The position numbers and the translations under genes were made by a program. From Trochalopteron elliotii (taxonomy: Eukaryota; Chordata; Aves; Passeriformes; Leiothrichidae): a stretch of 64,000 bases of DNA. Numbering within the stretch: position 1 is the first letter of the stretch; every line of letters starts with the position of its first letter. Shown here in pieces: positions 53,468 to 64,000 of the stretch. The notes beneath the pieces are model-generated. The model did no database searches and was not told the origin of the DNA. It saw only the letters and a program-made list of their open reading frames with translations. The stretch lies in contig JANPWX010000215.1 in NCBI GenBank assembly GCA_024734555.1, positions 1,804,929-1,868,928 on the forward strand, in the 5' to 3' direction.

Positions 53468-55998
53468 GCCCAGATAAGTCAAAATTATGTTCTGCTGGTA
53501 GATTTTACCTGTTTGACTATGTTTTACTTGGTTGAAGCAACAGGAAATCAACAAAGGAAATATATTAGTTCTGCAAAATATCCTAAAGTTGATGCTTCCA
53601 TCTGGAGTATTCAACCCAAGCAAATCCTGGAGCTGCCATCACCAGCAGCCATTGTTTCTGCATCTCAGAATAGACTGATCACTGCAGCTGCTGCTGTAAC
53701 CTGGGAATTCTGCCAGAGTGCAAGCATGACCTTTTGAGCATAGAATTACACAAAGCCAGAAGAGTCTCTAAAAAAACCTCATTTTGCCATTAAAAAACTC
53801 AGGAAGCCAATATTCAGTATTGCCTAATGTGCCTTAACCGTCTTGTAGTCCTCAGTGAAGGTATGGCCCTGTTGTCTCTGAAACTTTTGCATGCTCCATC
53901 TATTAGGAGAGGAAGCCCTAAGCAATATGTGAAGAGTTCTGGGAAAGAATGATAGTGTAGGGTTTATATTCTTGCATGAGGGAGCACAAATCAGGACATC
54001 TGAACAATGTGAAGTTGTGTGCTACGGAGGTGAATTAGTTGACATTGAGGTCAGCTGGGATACAACTGCTGTAGGTAGGGACCTTCAGAAACATGCAGAT
54101 TTGCTGTTCTTTTATTGACATGTTCTTCATTAAATAACCTGGCTGGTTTTCCATAGCAGCCAAAAGTTTCTGTGAGTGTTTCTTTATTCCACAATATTCT
54201 TTTGTTACCTGTAAGCAGTAAGCTTAATAACACCTTACTCGTTTGTTGTTTATGATTCTGCCATGTGTATTTCCATCTGAAGTTTGACCTCTGTGTGTAT
54301 ACTATACATTTCACTCTCTTCAATATATTCTACACTTCTAATTTCAATGAATTTTCAGTGTTTGGTTTCGCACACATGCAGACATGTTTTCTCAGCTAAA
54401 TGAAAAGAGCCACTACATGTGGACTGCACATGGGAGCACTACATGTTTTAAAGGTAACTGAAGAGATGATGGTCCAGAAAGAGAAGAAAAAAAGCTTTTT
54501 AGTGGTCAGTCATGTAAATATTTCTCAGTGCCTAGGCTGTCCCCAGCAGGGGGAGGATTCAGAGCCATGATGGCTTGGAGTATCTGCTACTTTAATAGAA
54601 CAACTAGAATAGATAGAATAGAACAACAATGCTTTTCCATTTTATTACAGTTGGGCATAACATATTATGAGATCACATTTTTAAATGAGATTTTCTACTG
54701 CTGTTCTATTTTGGGCTGCCCATGTAATCTTCCTATATATTTTCTATCTCTAAATGTTATAGTTATCCTTACAAAGCATGCTTTGCTGATGAAAGGAGGA
54801 CTAGGATGCAAAAGGACAAAGTTATTTTCCTACAAGAATGAAAATGGTCTTTTAAATCAGGAAAATACACCTCGCATTACTAGGGTTACTGGGTCCCACC
54901 TAAATGTGCCTAGTGTTTCCTTTCTCTCAACTGCTGCCTTGTGATGAGTACTGTTACAGCAGCCAGGATGCTTCTTTATTCCTAAATGTCTGTTCATTTC
55001 CTCTTTGTGTTACTGGAATGTGGAAGATTCTCTGTGAATTGAATTAGAATGCAAACTAGAAAACTGGTCATACTTCGAAATTGGGATAAGGACTGTTCAT
55101 GATGTGATGAGTTGCAAGTTGCCTTATAAAACAGTTTTCTGACTCTTCTGTAATTTATATTTTGGAGGTCAGGATTTTGTACTGGACACAAAACAGTATC
55201 CATGCCTATGGAAACAGGCATTATGATGTCACTTCATTTTTTCAGTGAGATCCAGAGGAACCCACAGTGAATTATGAGGCGTAAGCCTCTTGGAGCTCAA
55301 GCTGTAGAATATTGTAAGCATGCTGCTGCCTGACATGCTCATGTTTCCTATTTTAGACCTGACTGATCTTTGGATAACATATGGTGGTACAAGTAATTGG
55401 AAAATTGGCAGACCTGTCAAGAAAATATGCTAGATGGGACAAAAATATGATGCTGCAGCACATAAAGTGTCTCTGAAGTTAAATTTATTGTCTTTCATCA
55501 AATGGTGAAGTAAACATATCTGGTCGCAAAAAAATGAAACATTTTTCAATGGCAGATGCTTTTCAAAAGTAATTTTTAGTACAATGATGAAAGTTCTTGC
55601 ATTCAAAAGTAATTTAGTGGGAACCTCTGGTCAAGAACAAAGGAAAGGTGTGTAATACTGTCTGCTGTAGGCATTTGAATATATTGTCATCCATGCGTGA
55701 TTTAATAATTTCTTTATGAAACTATCCAGTAAAATGGTCAGTGAAATATTTACTCATTAAATTAGTCTTCTGCTGTAAATGTAGGCAATTAGACTTGTTT
55801 AAATTTCTTATTATTTTTATTTAAACTCTTGAGCAAAATCAATCACTTGAATGAATGACTTTTTTGCTTATTTTTATGCTTATTAGTCAGGCAAAAGATG
55901 GCTAAAGACTGTACAAAATTCCATACATCTGCGTAAGCAGAAAAAGTACACTTTTTCAATAAATTGATTAATGTTCAGGTTTTCATTTTCTTTTACAG

Positions 55999-56073
55999 GA
56001 AGATGAAAATGAAGCTGAAGCAGAAAATCCATCTCAGGAGCTGAATTTGGAACAGAAAAAATCAAAAAAATAG
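55999..56073 (+). CDS. PHF14: PHF14 terminal coding exon with stop codon
   Basis: After a strong acceptor (ttttcttttacag) come 24 codons and a TAG stop at 56071-56073. The peptide begins EDENEAEAENPSQELN and ends in a lysine-rich tail, QKKSKK. This matches the acidic then basic extreme C-terminus of vertebrate PHF14 (EDENEAE...SQELN.EQK..KK). The closing run of lysines could be a nuclear-localisation-type patch, which is inference. The exon joins the PHD exon at 1977 or the exon at 23139 in the same phase. It lies about 54 kb from the PHD exon, so the gene's last introns are very long. Confidence 0.93.
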   Translation, partial: EDENEAEAENPSQELNLEQKKSKK

Positions 56074-56185
56074 GAGATTGCTGTCTTGTTTGAAATATTT
56101 GCAAGTTGTGTAACAGTGGTTATAGTTTCTCATTGTAAAATTAACAAAAAAAGTTCTCAATAAAGTCATTGAAAATTAAATTCAT
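56074..56185 (+). other. PHF14: PHF14 proximal 3' UTR
   Basis: Sequence from the stop codon to the expected cleavage region after the AATAAA at 56159. It is only about 110 nt and AT-rich. The end point is approximate: cleavage usually occurs 10-30 nt past the signal, and a GT-containing stretch (catggtgcactgg) follows at about 56183. More AATAAA-like hexamers lie at about 56495, 56762 and 56808, so longer 3' UTR forms are possible. Confidence 0.7.
56159..56164 (+). terminator. PHF14: Polyadenylation signal AATAAA of PHF14
   Basis: Canonical AATAAA hexamer 86 nt after the PHF14 stop codon, on the same strand, with a short T/G-containing stretch about 20 nt downstream. It is the first such signal after the stop. 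Confidence 0.8.
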
Positions 56186-59100
56186 GGTGCACTGGGGAAT
56201 TAATTAAGTAGCTCCTGGTGATATTCTTGATTACATTAAAAGCTGAATTATCAGAAGTGAATACTTTACCAGTAAAATTCTGAAAGCTTTTTGAACACGT
56301 TATAGAAAGCTGATGGGTTATTCATCACTTGTAGCATTTACTAAGCAAATAGGGCAATTTTATGTTTTACTCTGCAAAGCAGTGTTATCCTTAAAGGATA
56401 GTTATAATTCAGACATATTTTGGTATTTCTGAGCAAGAGCTTTGTTTCTTAAAAGTTAGATAAATATGTTCTACTGAAGGAGTTCTGAAATTCCTTCTGA
56501 TCAGTGATTAAAATAAATGTTTCTAAGGAGTAGGTAGAGGCAAAAGTTTTTGATATGTATGGTACCTTTCCAGAAGTAATTAGTTTTACATTTGTATTGT
56601 GATTTTTAATCGGTTTCTTGCTGCATTATTCTTTTCCTTATGTAAACCTCTTCCATCTTCATGTGGTCATTGTCTTTTAATGAATGTCAAGCTTTGAATG
56701 TCTTGATTAGGCCATCTTACCCAGGTTTAATTCCCTCATACCAATCTTTCCATTCTAACAAAATAAAATAACTTCTTTCTGTGTCATTAGACCTTCAAGT
56801 GAGTAATAAATATCTAAAATGACTTCTCTTCATATAGTCCTAATTTTGTTTACCAATTTACCTTTGCTTTTACTGTTACTTTTTGCATTGAGTGTTAAAT
56901 CAGATTGTAAATAGTATCCATCCCCAATATTATCCTCTCTGTGTAAATTATATTTTCAGATATTTTAAGAACAACATGTCTATGCTTAAGCAGTATCTTC
57001 TATGAATTCTTTTCTGGTTTATGAGGTTCAAATGTGCGTAGCTCATGGACAAATTCAATCACAATTACTCTACAGGAGTTTAATAACACCAGATCTCATT
57101 TTAACAAATGCAGCTGTCATGTAAATTAGCATATAAAATAAATTCAGCATTGGTCCGTTTGGTGCAGATCAAGCACTGTAGCCATCTCAGAGAGGAGGGG
57201 GAATATGATTTTCTCTTCACTGCAGTGGAAGAGACAGATTTAGGAAAAACAGAAGCAGAGTTTTACCATGCAGGACTTTAGGGACCGTTCTCTCTGCAGC
57301 AATGTGAAGGATCACAGGGTATGTGAAAACAAAGGGAATGCTTTTCACTTTTTCAGGCTAACCCAGAACACCATAGTTCTCAGAGCTTAGTTCTCATCAG
57401 GATCTGAAGAAGGGGCAGGGTGTCCAGTAGAACAGGCTGAAAGGCCTCTGAATTTTGAAGGACAGAACTAGTAACTTACTAAAAAAGGTAAGAGAATGAA
57501 GTTTACATAGGGGTTACACAAGGGAAGCATAATGACAGAGGGAGTTACTGAGATGAATTGGCTGGACATGCCTTGGCCTTTTAGCCTGCACTTGATGCAC
57601 TTGATGTTTGGGTTTATCCTGACTGAAATTAACAGGTAAGGCCTCAGTTGTGCAAAATATTTGTATCTTTATATAAGCTTATTTCCTTTCAATCCATGGT
57701 AGCACATTTGTCCTTTTGCTGTGATTCTAAGCTCTGGGACAGCCCAGGATTGTACAGGTGCGTGAGAAGAGAAGCGTGGTTATTTGCTGTTCAGGTTTTG
57801 TATGAAAATGCATTACTTGGCTCTTGAACACCTGAGTGAGAAAAACAGTTCAGACATTGAAAGATACCTTTTGCTTCCATTTGATGCATAACTATGATGA
57901 GCTTTAAAGAAGTATTTCCATATCTTCCTAGGTTATTCAAAAATTTAATGTGAAAGTATAATTACATAAGCCATACTTTTAGCTAACTCCAAAGTACGTC
58001 ACCAGAAGTCTACAGTCAGTGTTGTTAACCTGTCTCTGGGTTAAGTTATTTACTTCAGAATTCAAACATGGGAATTGAGACATTTTCACTGAAAAATAAT
58101 AACCAGTACTTTTACCATAATCAGCTGGGGTGGAGAATGAGATGAATGTGGCTGAATTGAAATGCTGTCCCAGCTTCATCCCTGACAGAAAAATGTAGGA
58201 AACTGATTTTAATAACTTGTTTGTAGACATGTTTACCTAACAGATGGGGAGAGCTGTTTATCTGATAGAGATCAAATGGATCAGATGAAGGCTATACCAG
58301 ATAGGTGGCTTTGTTTATTTTGATTCTGTTCTAGTTAAAATTTGCAGCTCCAGTGATTTTTTGTGTATTCTTAAGTTTTCAAACTACCAGTATGAATTAC
58401 ATTTTCATGATATATTTTTTTTTTCTCGGAGTCCAGAGGAGTTTTTGATACAACACACTGGGTAAAGCAGATGGCTGGAGCACAGCTATGTGACTCTGAC
58501 ATGACTTCTGAGTGTTACTCTTCAGCAGAACTAAGGTGTAAACCTGATGCAGAATATTGTGATTTTTTTTTAAAGGTGTGTCCGTGCTGCAGTCAAACAC
58601 AAGCCAGCTTGGATACTGAAAATAACCTAGCTCCTGCAGAATGAAGTTCAAATCTTATCTGGATAAGCTCAAAGCCCAGCTTAGAGATGGGAAGAGCAAA
58701 ACTTGAGACAGCTTCAATTCAGTTGATTGCAGTCATTTTTTGGAGCAGTGTATTCTTTGTATGCAAACACACATGGGCACCCCTCTGTACATGTGCCCAA
58801 GCAGCCAGTTATAATGTCATCTTTATTTCTCTTTCCTCTATTCTGTTATTTAATAGTAAGAGTTACATGCTGTTCTGAAAGTCTAAATGGAAAATACTTA
58901 TTTCCCACTGCATCTCTCTCATGCATGACAGTGATGATGCTCCCCAGTTGGGAACTGCAGTTTTCTGGATTGCATTAGTGATAGCTATTTTAGGGTGGCT
59001 TAGGGGATAATTATGTTTTCTGTGCTTGAGGAGAAACTGTCATTTTCCTCATATTAAAGCAAATTCACTGCTTTTGTGTAGTTGATGATGGATTGCTGTT

Positions 59101-62100
59101 GGTTTTTGTTCAGTCCTCCATGTTTGCTCTTTTCCCTCCTGTGGAACAGTGGGCTATGGAGAATTTTTTGCACTCCAACACTGTTTTCAATTACAGACAA
59201 TCACCCCATCCTCAAAGAAGAGCAAATTTCTCTATTACTATAATTTTTGTTCGTAAAAAATATTATCTAACCTTTCCACTCCCTCATGGAAGGTATCAAA
59301 AATTTGAGGTGTGGAAGTTCTTGTCAATCACTTAGAGTAATATTTCTGATTTATGCGAGTGTGGTTTGGCTTGTATTGCAGATATATGTGCAATAGTTTG
59401 TTATTAAATGAATCTCTTTAGTACATTATCTAATTGTTGTTGTCATGCAAGGATTCTTACTCTGAATGCTGTATTGCTACATTAAATATAGGGCTCCAAA
59501 TGATTGGCATGAGCTAAAAAATCAAAGCTGCTTTTGAAACAGATGCTGTTACTTTCCTGTTTGTTGCTTCACTGGCATTGAAATACTTGGATCTAAAATG
59601 TTGTGCAGTCATAAGGATTCTTGACAAAAGCAAATATATCTTGGTATTTTAATCCCAGTGTATGTGTAACTTCTTACGACTTAATGAGAATCCACAGTAT
59701 TTTGGTTTTGTCTTAATGATACATTGAAATGTATTGCTGCACTGAACATTTGGTGCTTATTTAGGATCTTTCTCCTGAACAGCAAACTTGTAGTGCTTTA
59801 TGTGCACAAAGTGTCACATACAGTGGCTAATCCTAATACAATATTCATTTTCTGCCCATTAGAAAGCATTTCTGTACCTGTAAATTAAGAAAACTATTTA
59901 ATGTGATTATTCCCTCTCAGGAGCTTCAGTATTTGCATAGTAGGAATTTTTGAAGGGAGAAAACCATGCTGACAGAGAAGTATCTCACTTCAGTGCTTCT
60001 TCTTATTGCAGTCCTGTAAGTGGGCTACCTCTTGGTTGGTTGCTCTGCATCACACTACAGAAACTAACTCTCCCTGACATTAGGCTGGATACGTTTTACC
60101 CTGGTTTTACTCTAAAAAGTGGAGATTGATTAGAAACTGATTCTATTTCACATGACCTAATGAAAACAATTTCTACAATAAGCAAACAACTTCTATCACC
60201 TATCTAAGGCTATAGAGCGAAATCATAGCAGGTAATAAATGTTTCCCCACCGTGAATTCAGTGTGGATTCTGCAGTGATGTTATCTGGGGAAGGAAGTGA
60301 AGTGCTGAAGGCAACAGCATGAAAATGCACATAGCTATGGCATAATTCTGATTTGTTTGGAAGAACTATTAATTTTCTTGTTACAAAGCCAAGTAAGAGC
60401 AACCCTTTAAAACTGTTGAACCATGAAAGCCATTTCCTTAAGGGTTTTAAATTTGGGAACAGAGTCATGAAATTTATAGCTTTGATGAGATATTCTTTGC
60501 CTGCAGTCAGAATGAGAGCTAGATCATTGGTTTCCCAGCGTGACACCTATGTATTCTTGTGTGCAGTAGATATCATTAGGCTCATAATAACACAGCTATC
60601 ATCACATTAACGTCTGAAAGGTTCAGTTTTAATGCTTGGTTTAAGTCTCATTTATACCTACAGCATACAAAGCAGCTGAATAAAAGCAAAAGCTATATCT
60701 TACCTATATTGTGCTACTGTTATCCACTTTAACCAAAAACACAGTAATTTTATGCCTGATCAAATTTTTATTATTTTATTTTTCTTGCCAAGTCATGTTG
60801 TTTTGAAAGAGCTGCAGTGATGAACTAATAGTATGCCATGAATGCAGTAGCACATAATGGTACAGTGAGACCACTTTTTTTCTGGTTCATGCCAATAAGG
60901 ACAGTAGGGAACATCATATACATATTGGCCTAATAATTGTAATTTTCAGTATATAACTGAAAATATATGTACTATGTCTGCCATCTTATGGTAGAAGAGA
61001 AGTGTATCAGAACATGCTTGATAGCACCTTATTTCTTGTATTCTTTCAGGTAAAGCAGTGCAGACTGTCATGTTCTAGCAAAGTCACACAAAGGCACGCA
61101 AAGAAGGAAATACAACTGAAAACAATTTGGGTTTTCACTGCTCTGCTACATATTCTGCAAGTTTCTATTGGAAAAATAAAGTCCATCACTTTACAGCACA
61201 AAGCTGTGCAGGTTTTACAGTGAATATCATACCATTTGTATCAAATGAAATTTGCAGAGAGAGATACCAAGAGAAATCATCTTTTGTTCTGCCCTGTGAC
61301 TGAACAATAGGAAGGAGTTTGGGAGAAATGTCTTTATTCTCATAATGAAGAGAAGAAGTCTGGAGAACCACCAATGTAGCAAGTCTAATAACTTGTGGCA
61401 AATTACTTACTACTTTGATCTGAAAAGTTTTCCCCAGATCAGTGTCAGAGCTTTCATTTCTGTAGATGGGAGGGATACCTGCGGGAGTTCTGGCAAGGGA
61501 TAGTCTGCAGATTGGGGCTGTAACATTGAGTTAAAAGCAGCCAATTCCAGTGGCTTGGAAAGAATAAAATACAAAGACAACATGAATCATCAGAAGTTGG
61601 GAAGGCTACATGAGACAATATTCTGCAAGAGCTTAAAACTTGTGGAATAAGAAACACTAATTAGCAGCTAAGGAGATGGCATTTATAAAAGATAGAGTAG
61701 AGCAATAATGTGACCCAGAAGAAAGACTTCAGGATGTTTTCATTTTAGTTGTTAAAGTGCTATTTCTTAGTATTTATTTTAAGGATCACTGTTTCAGTCA
61801 CTAATATCTGAATTTTTTTGACTCAAACTCCAAACTTCTGTTTTAACATCTTGCTGTGAAAGATGTGTTATGAAATAACCTTTTTTTTCTTAAATATTTT
61901 AGGGATCAGTTGAATTTTTTATGTCTTTATATCTTCATACAGCAAACTCTTTCAAATATTGAATCAGCTGCAGTATTATGAAATGTTTTGTCCCTGAAAA
62001 TGAATGCAATATTCATTCTTAGTTGCTAACCTAATGCCAAGTGGTTAGGTGAAAAATGCCTTTTTTGGTATTTTGACTCTTTTTTAAATCTAAGCATAGT

Positions 62101-62570
62101 GTAGATAATACATGGCATTGCTAAAGACACCCTTTAAGCTACATTGCTCATGGTATGGAATTGTCTTTAATTGCTAAGTAGCTTGCCTATGTAAATCTGT
62201 GTGAAATCACACCACTGATTCCCACTTTTAGGATTTGGAGTCAAAATAAAACTGAGACTACCTTTTCTTCCTTGTAGATAAAACCTTTTTTAGACCAGCC
62301 AGTGGAATTGTCACGTTTCAGAGAAGCGGGGTGAGGCAGCTGCCAGCAGTATGGAACAGCAGCACAGAGAAAAGACGCCTGTTCCCCAAAGCTTTGTTTT
62401 CATTACACAAGTCAACAGCCTGAAAAGCCAGGCTGAGGAAGTGATATAGCTTGGATCATGTTCTTTTAGCACTTCCCTACATATTCAACTGTACTTTTTG
62501 TTGGCCTTTGTTAAGAGAGAAAGGAATACAAGACTGCACTGCTGAATGCTTGAGTTATTCAGAAGACCAC
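56186..62570. other. Downstream intergenic region
   Basis: AT-rich sequence following the PHF14 polyadenylation signal. Further AATAAA hexamers near 56495, 56762 and 56808 could serve longer transcripts. Open frames are at most about 107 codons, have no domain and often overlap on opposite strands. In other amniotes THSD7A usually lies downstream of PHF14 in convergent orientation, but I see none of its thrombospondin-repeat exons here. Confidence 0.7.
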
Positions 62571-62914
62571 TGTATTGGGTTTGCATGGCCAAGCTTTGGT
62601 GGTGGGCGGGCTGCAGGGGTGGCTTCTGTGAGAAGCTGCCAGAAGCTTATTCATGTAAGACAGAGCCAATCCCTGGCAACTCCAAAGATGGATGTGTTGC
62701 TGGTCTAGGCTGGGCCAATTAGAAATAGTGGCAAAGCCTCTGTGATAAGAGATTTAAGGAGAAAAAAAAATTGCAGTTATAATTGCGGCCAGAGAAGAGC
62801 AGAGTGAGAATATGTGAGAACAACTATGCTGACAGGAAGATCAGTGGAGAAGGAGGGGCAGGAGGTGATCTAGCACCAGAGCTGGGATTTCTCTGCAGCC
62901 CATAAACCATGGCG

Positions 62915-62920
62915 AGACAG
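62915..62920. repeat. Target-site duplication of nested LTR, left copy
   Basis: agacag immediately before the nested LTR. The matching copy is at 63517-63522. The paralogous LTR at 9 kb has the equivalent region uninterrupted. Confidence 0.7.
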
Positions 62921-63516
62921 TTGACACAGGGCCAGAATCACCCGCTGGCTCCCAACAACGTGCCGAGAGCGGCTGTTCCCAGATGCCAAGGGGTCTGAGT
63001 AACAGCAGAGCAGGGCTCACTCTCTAGGGCACAGTGCTGTGCTGAAGCGCCCAGGGCAGAGATAAGGACCAGGGAGAGATCTTCCCTATAGATTCCAAGG
63101 AGGTTTATTTCCAGGGAGAATCCAGGGAGGAAAGACCCTGAAGCCTGGTCTGCAGGGACTCATAACAGGGGAGGTTCTAGGGGAGTACAAATTTTTAACC
63201 AATAGGGAAAGAACTGGGGAGGAGCACAAGGCGGGGTTTACCATACATAAACCAATGAGGAGGCACAGGGGGAGGGGAACAGTTCACACAAACCAATGGG
63301 GCTTCCAGAAATGGGATTTCCAGGGGATTTCCTAAAGCAAGGGGCTGGCACAAGGAGGGATTGACAATTCAGCAGGAGGAGGGGCAGGGAACATTCTGTA
63401 ACAAGGGGCAGGTCTAGGGCAAGATGGACAACTAGGGGGGAGGATACAACTTGGGGCTGAACCAACAACACAGGGGGAAATGGAACAAACCATTATACAT
63501 AAACCACGCCACAAGA
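62921..63516 (-). mobile_element. Second ERV LTR nested inside the first, opposite strand
   Basis: Read on the - strand it starts tgtggcgtggtttatg (from 63513) and ends ctggccctgtgtca (62922), a TG...CA layout of about 592 bp. It has an AATAAA signal (63104-63109, tttatt on +) in the right half. Three ccaat motifs on the + strand (about 63199, 63253 and 63293, i.e. inverted CCAAT boxes in LTR orientation) lie upstream of it, in the U3 position. A 6-bp direct repeat, agacag, lies at 62915-62920 and 63517-63522. Six-base duplications are typical of ERVK-like (class II) avian elements. The TG and CA ends sit 1-3 bases inside the repeat, so the exact edges are uncertain. Several G/C-rich open frames here are LTR composition, not genes. 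Confidence 0.82.
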
Positions 63517-63522
63517 AGACAG
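63517..63522. repeat. Target-site duplication of nested LTR, right copy
   Basis: agacag, the second copy, where the host LTR resumes with ctgtgccc. Confidence 0.7.
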
Positions 63523-63719
63523 CTGTGCCCTGTGCAGCTCATGGAAGTCCTCAGGGACGCAGAGATCCACCTGCAGCCCCTGGAAGGGTCCCCCACCAGT
63601 GCAGGTGAATGCTTGACAGGAGGCCGTGACCCTGTGTGAGACCTGTGGAGAGAGGAGCCCATGCTGGACCAGTCTGTCCTTGAAGGACTGCATACCATGG
63701 AAGAGTGACCCATGCTGCA

Positions 63720-64000
63720 GGTAGAGAGCTGCAGCAATTAAGCGACAGTTTTGGTATCGGTGCCTTTGAAATTGTACTACTACATTTTAAAGATCTTGAT
63801 TTTTTAAGTAAAGTTATTTCCTTAGCAGGGGCAAAGTGCCATTGGAAGTCAAGTTATTATAACATTTGTGTATTATATTTCACCCAGAAATTGTTTTTCC
63901 TTTGCTTTTAGGAGCACTCTTTCATTTATGGTGCAAGGAAACAAACATCGTTTTTGTTTGCCTCTTTTACAATGAATTCTAATTTTGCATCACTGTTTAG
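63720..64000. other. Intergenic tail of window
   Basis: AT-rich non-repetitive sequence after the truncated LTR. Nothing recognisable. Confidence 0.7.

Larger units (their letters stand above)
34146..55998 (+). other. PHF14: PHF14 last intron, second segment
   Basis: AT-rich intron up to the acceptor at 55991-55998. It holds small tandem duplications and microsatellites (listed separately), a weak MIR-like relic at about 43960-44090 and a splice-acceptor-like tract at 46872-46905. The longest open frames are 190 codons (53165-53737, +), 160 codons (49523-50005, -), 138 codons (54528-54944, +) and 131 codons (46229-46624, -). None has a recognisable domain. I do not call them genes. Confidence 0.7.
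62571..63719 (+). mobile_element. Songbird-type ERV LTR (host copy), split by another LTR
   Basis: It starts with tgtattgggtttgcatggcc, then ggcttctgtgagaagctgcc, the same start as the - strand copy at 9549. The host element is in two parts, 62571-62920 and about 63517-63719, interrupted by a second LTR at about 62921-63516. After the break it resumes with ctgtgccctgtgcagctc and recurrent 'cccatgctggaccag'-type subrepeats. It stops abruptly at about 63719, well short of a full LTR end. No coding region of the retrovirus is present. It is probably a truncated solo LTR. Confidence 0.82.

Noticed and set aside
54528..54944. 138-codon + strand frame
   Set aside because: No recognised domain, AT-rich, no supporting splice or promoter context.
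63238..63737. Four - strand frames of 60-101 codons and one + strand frame
   Set aside because: They are in the nested and host LTRs. Pro/Ser/Cys-rich translations reflect LTR composition.
1..64000. Bacterial-type features (operons, ribosome binding sites, CRISPR, insertion sequences)
   Set aside because: The window has spliced exons, LTRs, CR1 and a SINE. Nothing prokaryotic was seen.

Overview
The window looks like vertebrate nuclear DNA, most likely from a songbird (passerine). It is AT-rich and almost entirely intronic or intergenic. The only protein-coding sequence I can defend is three short, well-spliced exons. The songbird reading rests on two things: a tRNA-Ile-derived SINE with a CR1-like tail (20.84-20.97 kb), which matches the zebra-finch-type TguSINE1 design, and two copies of a long LTR family that I know as abundant in passerine genomes. 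A CR1 LINE 3' end and an endogenous-retrovirus integrase relic fit an avian genome in general.

The gene is the 3' end of PHF14 (PHD finger protein 14) on the + strand. Exon A (1977-2094) encodes the second half of its last PHD zinc finger. A 114-nt in-frame exon B (23139-23252) encodes an acidic, serine-rich linker and is probably a cassette exon. Exon C (55999-56073, then the 3' UTR) encodes the last 24 residues, with an AATAAA signal at 56159. Introns of about 21.0 kb and 32.7 kb separate them, or one of about 53.9 kb if exon B is skipped. All three junctions are phase 0 or keep frame.

Region by region: 0-2 kb is intron with an old MIR-like SINE. 2.1-23.1 kb is intron with an integrase relic (antisense), a truncated LTR (antisense) and the SINE (antisense). 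23.3-56.0 kb is intron with a GC-richer unidentified patch, a sense CR1 3' fragment, a possible second MIR-like relic and small tandem duplications. 56.2-64 kb lies downstream of PHF14. It looks intergenic and ends with an LTR of the same family as the one at 9 kb, into which a second, unrelated LTR has been inserted in the opposite orientation.

I found no RNA gene, CRISPR array, operon-like cluster or previously undescribed molecular system. The most rewarding items are the nested LTR, for which the window itself holds a close-to-empty paralogous site, the PHF14 C-terminal exon choice, and a few unexplained patches.
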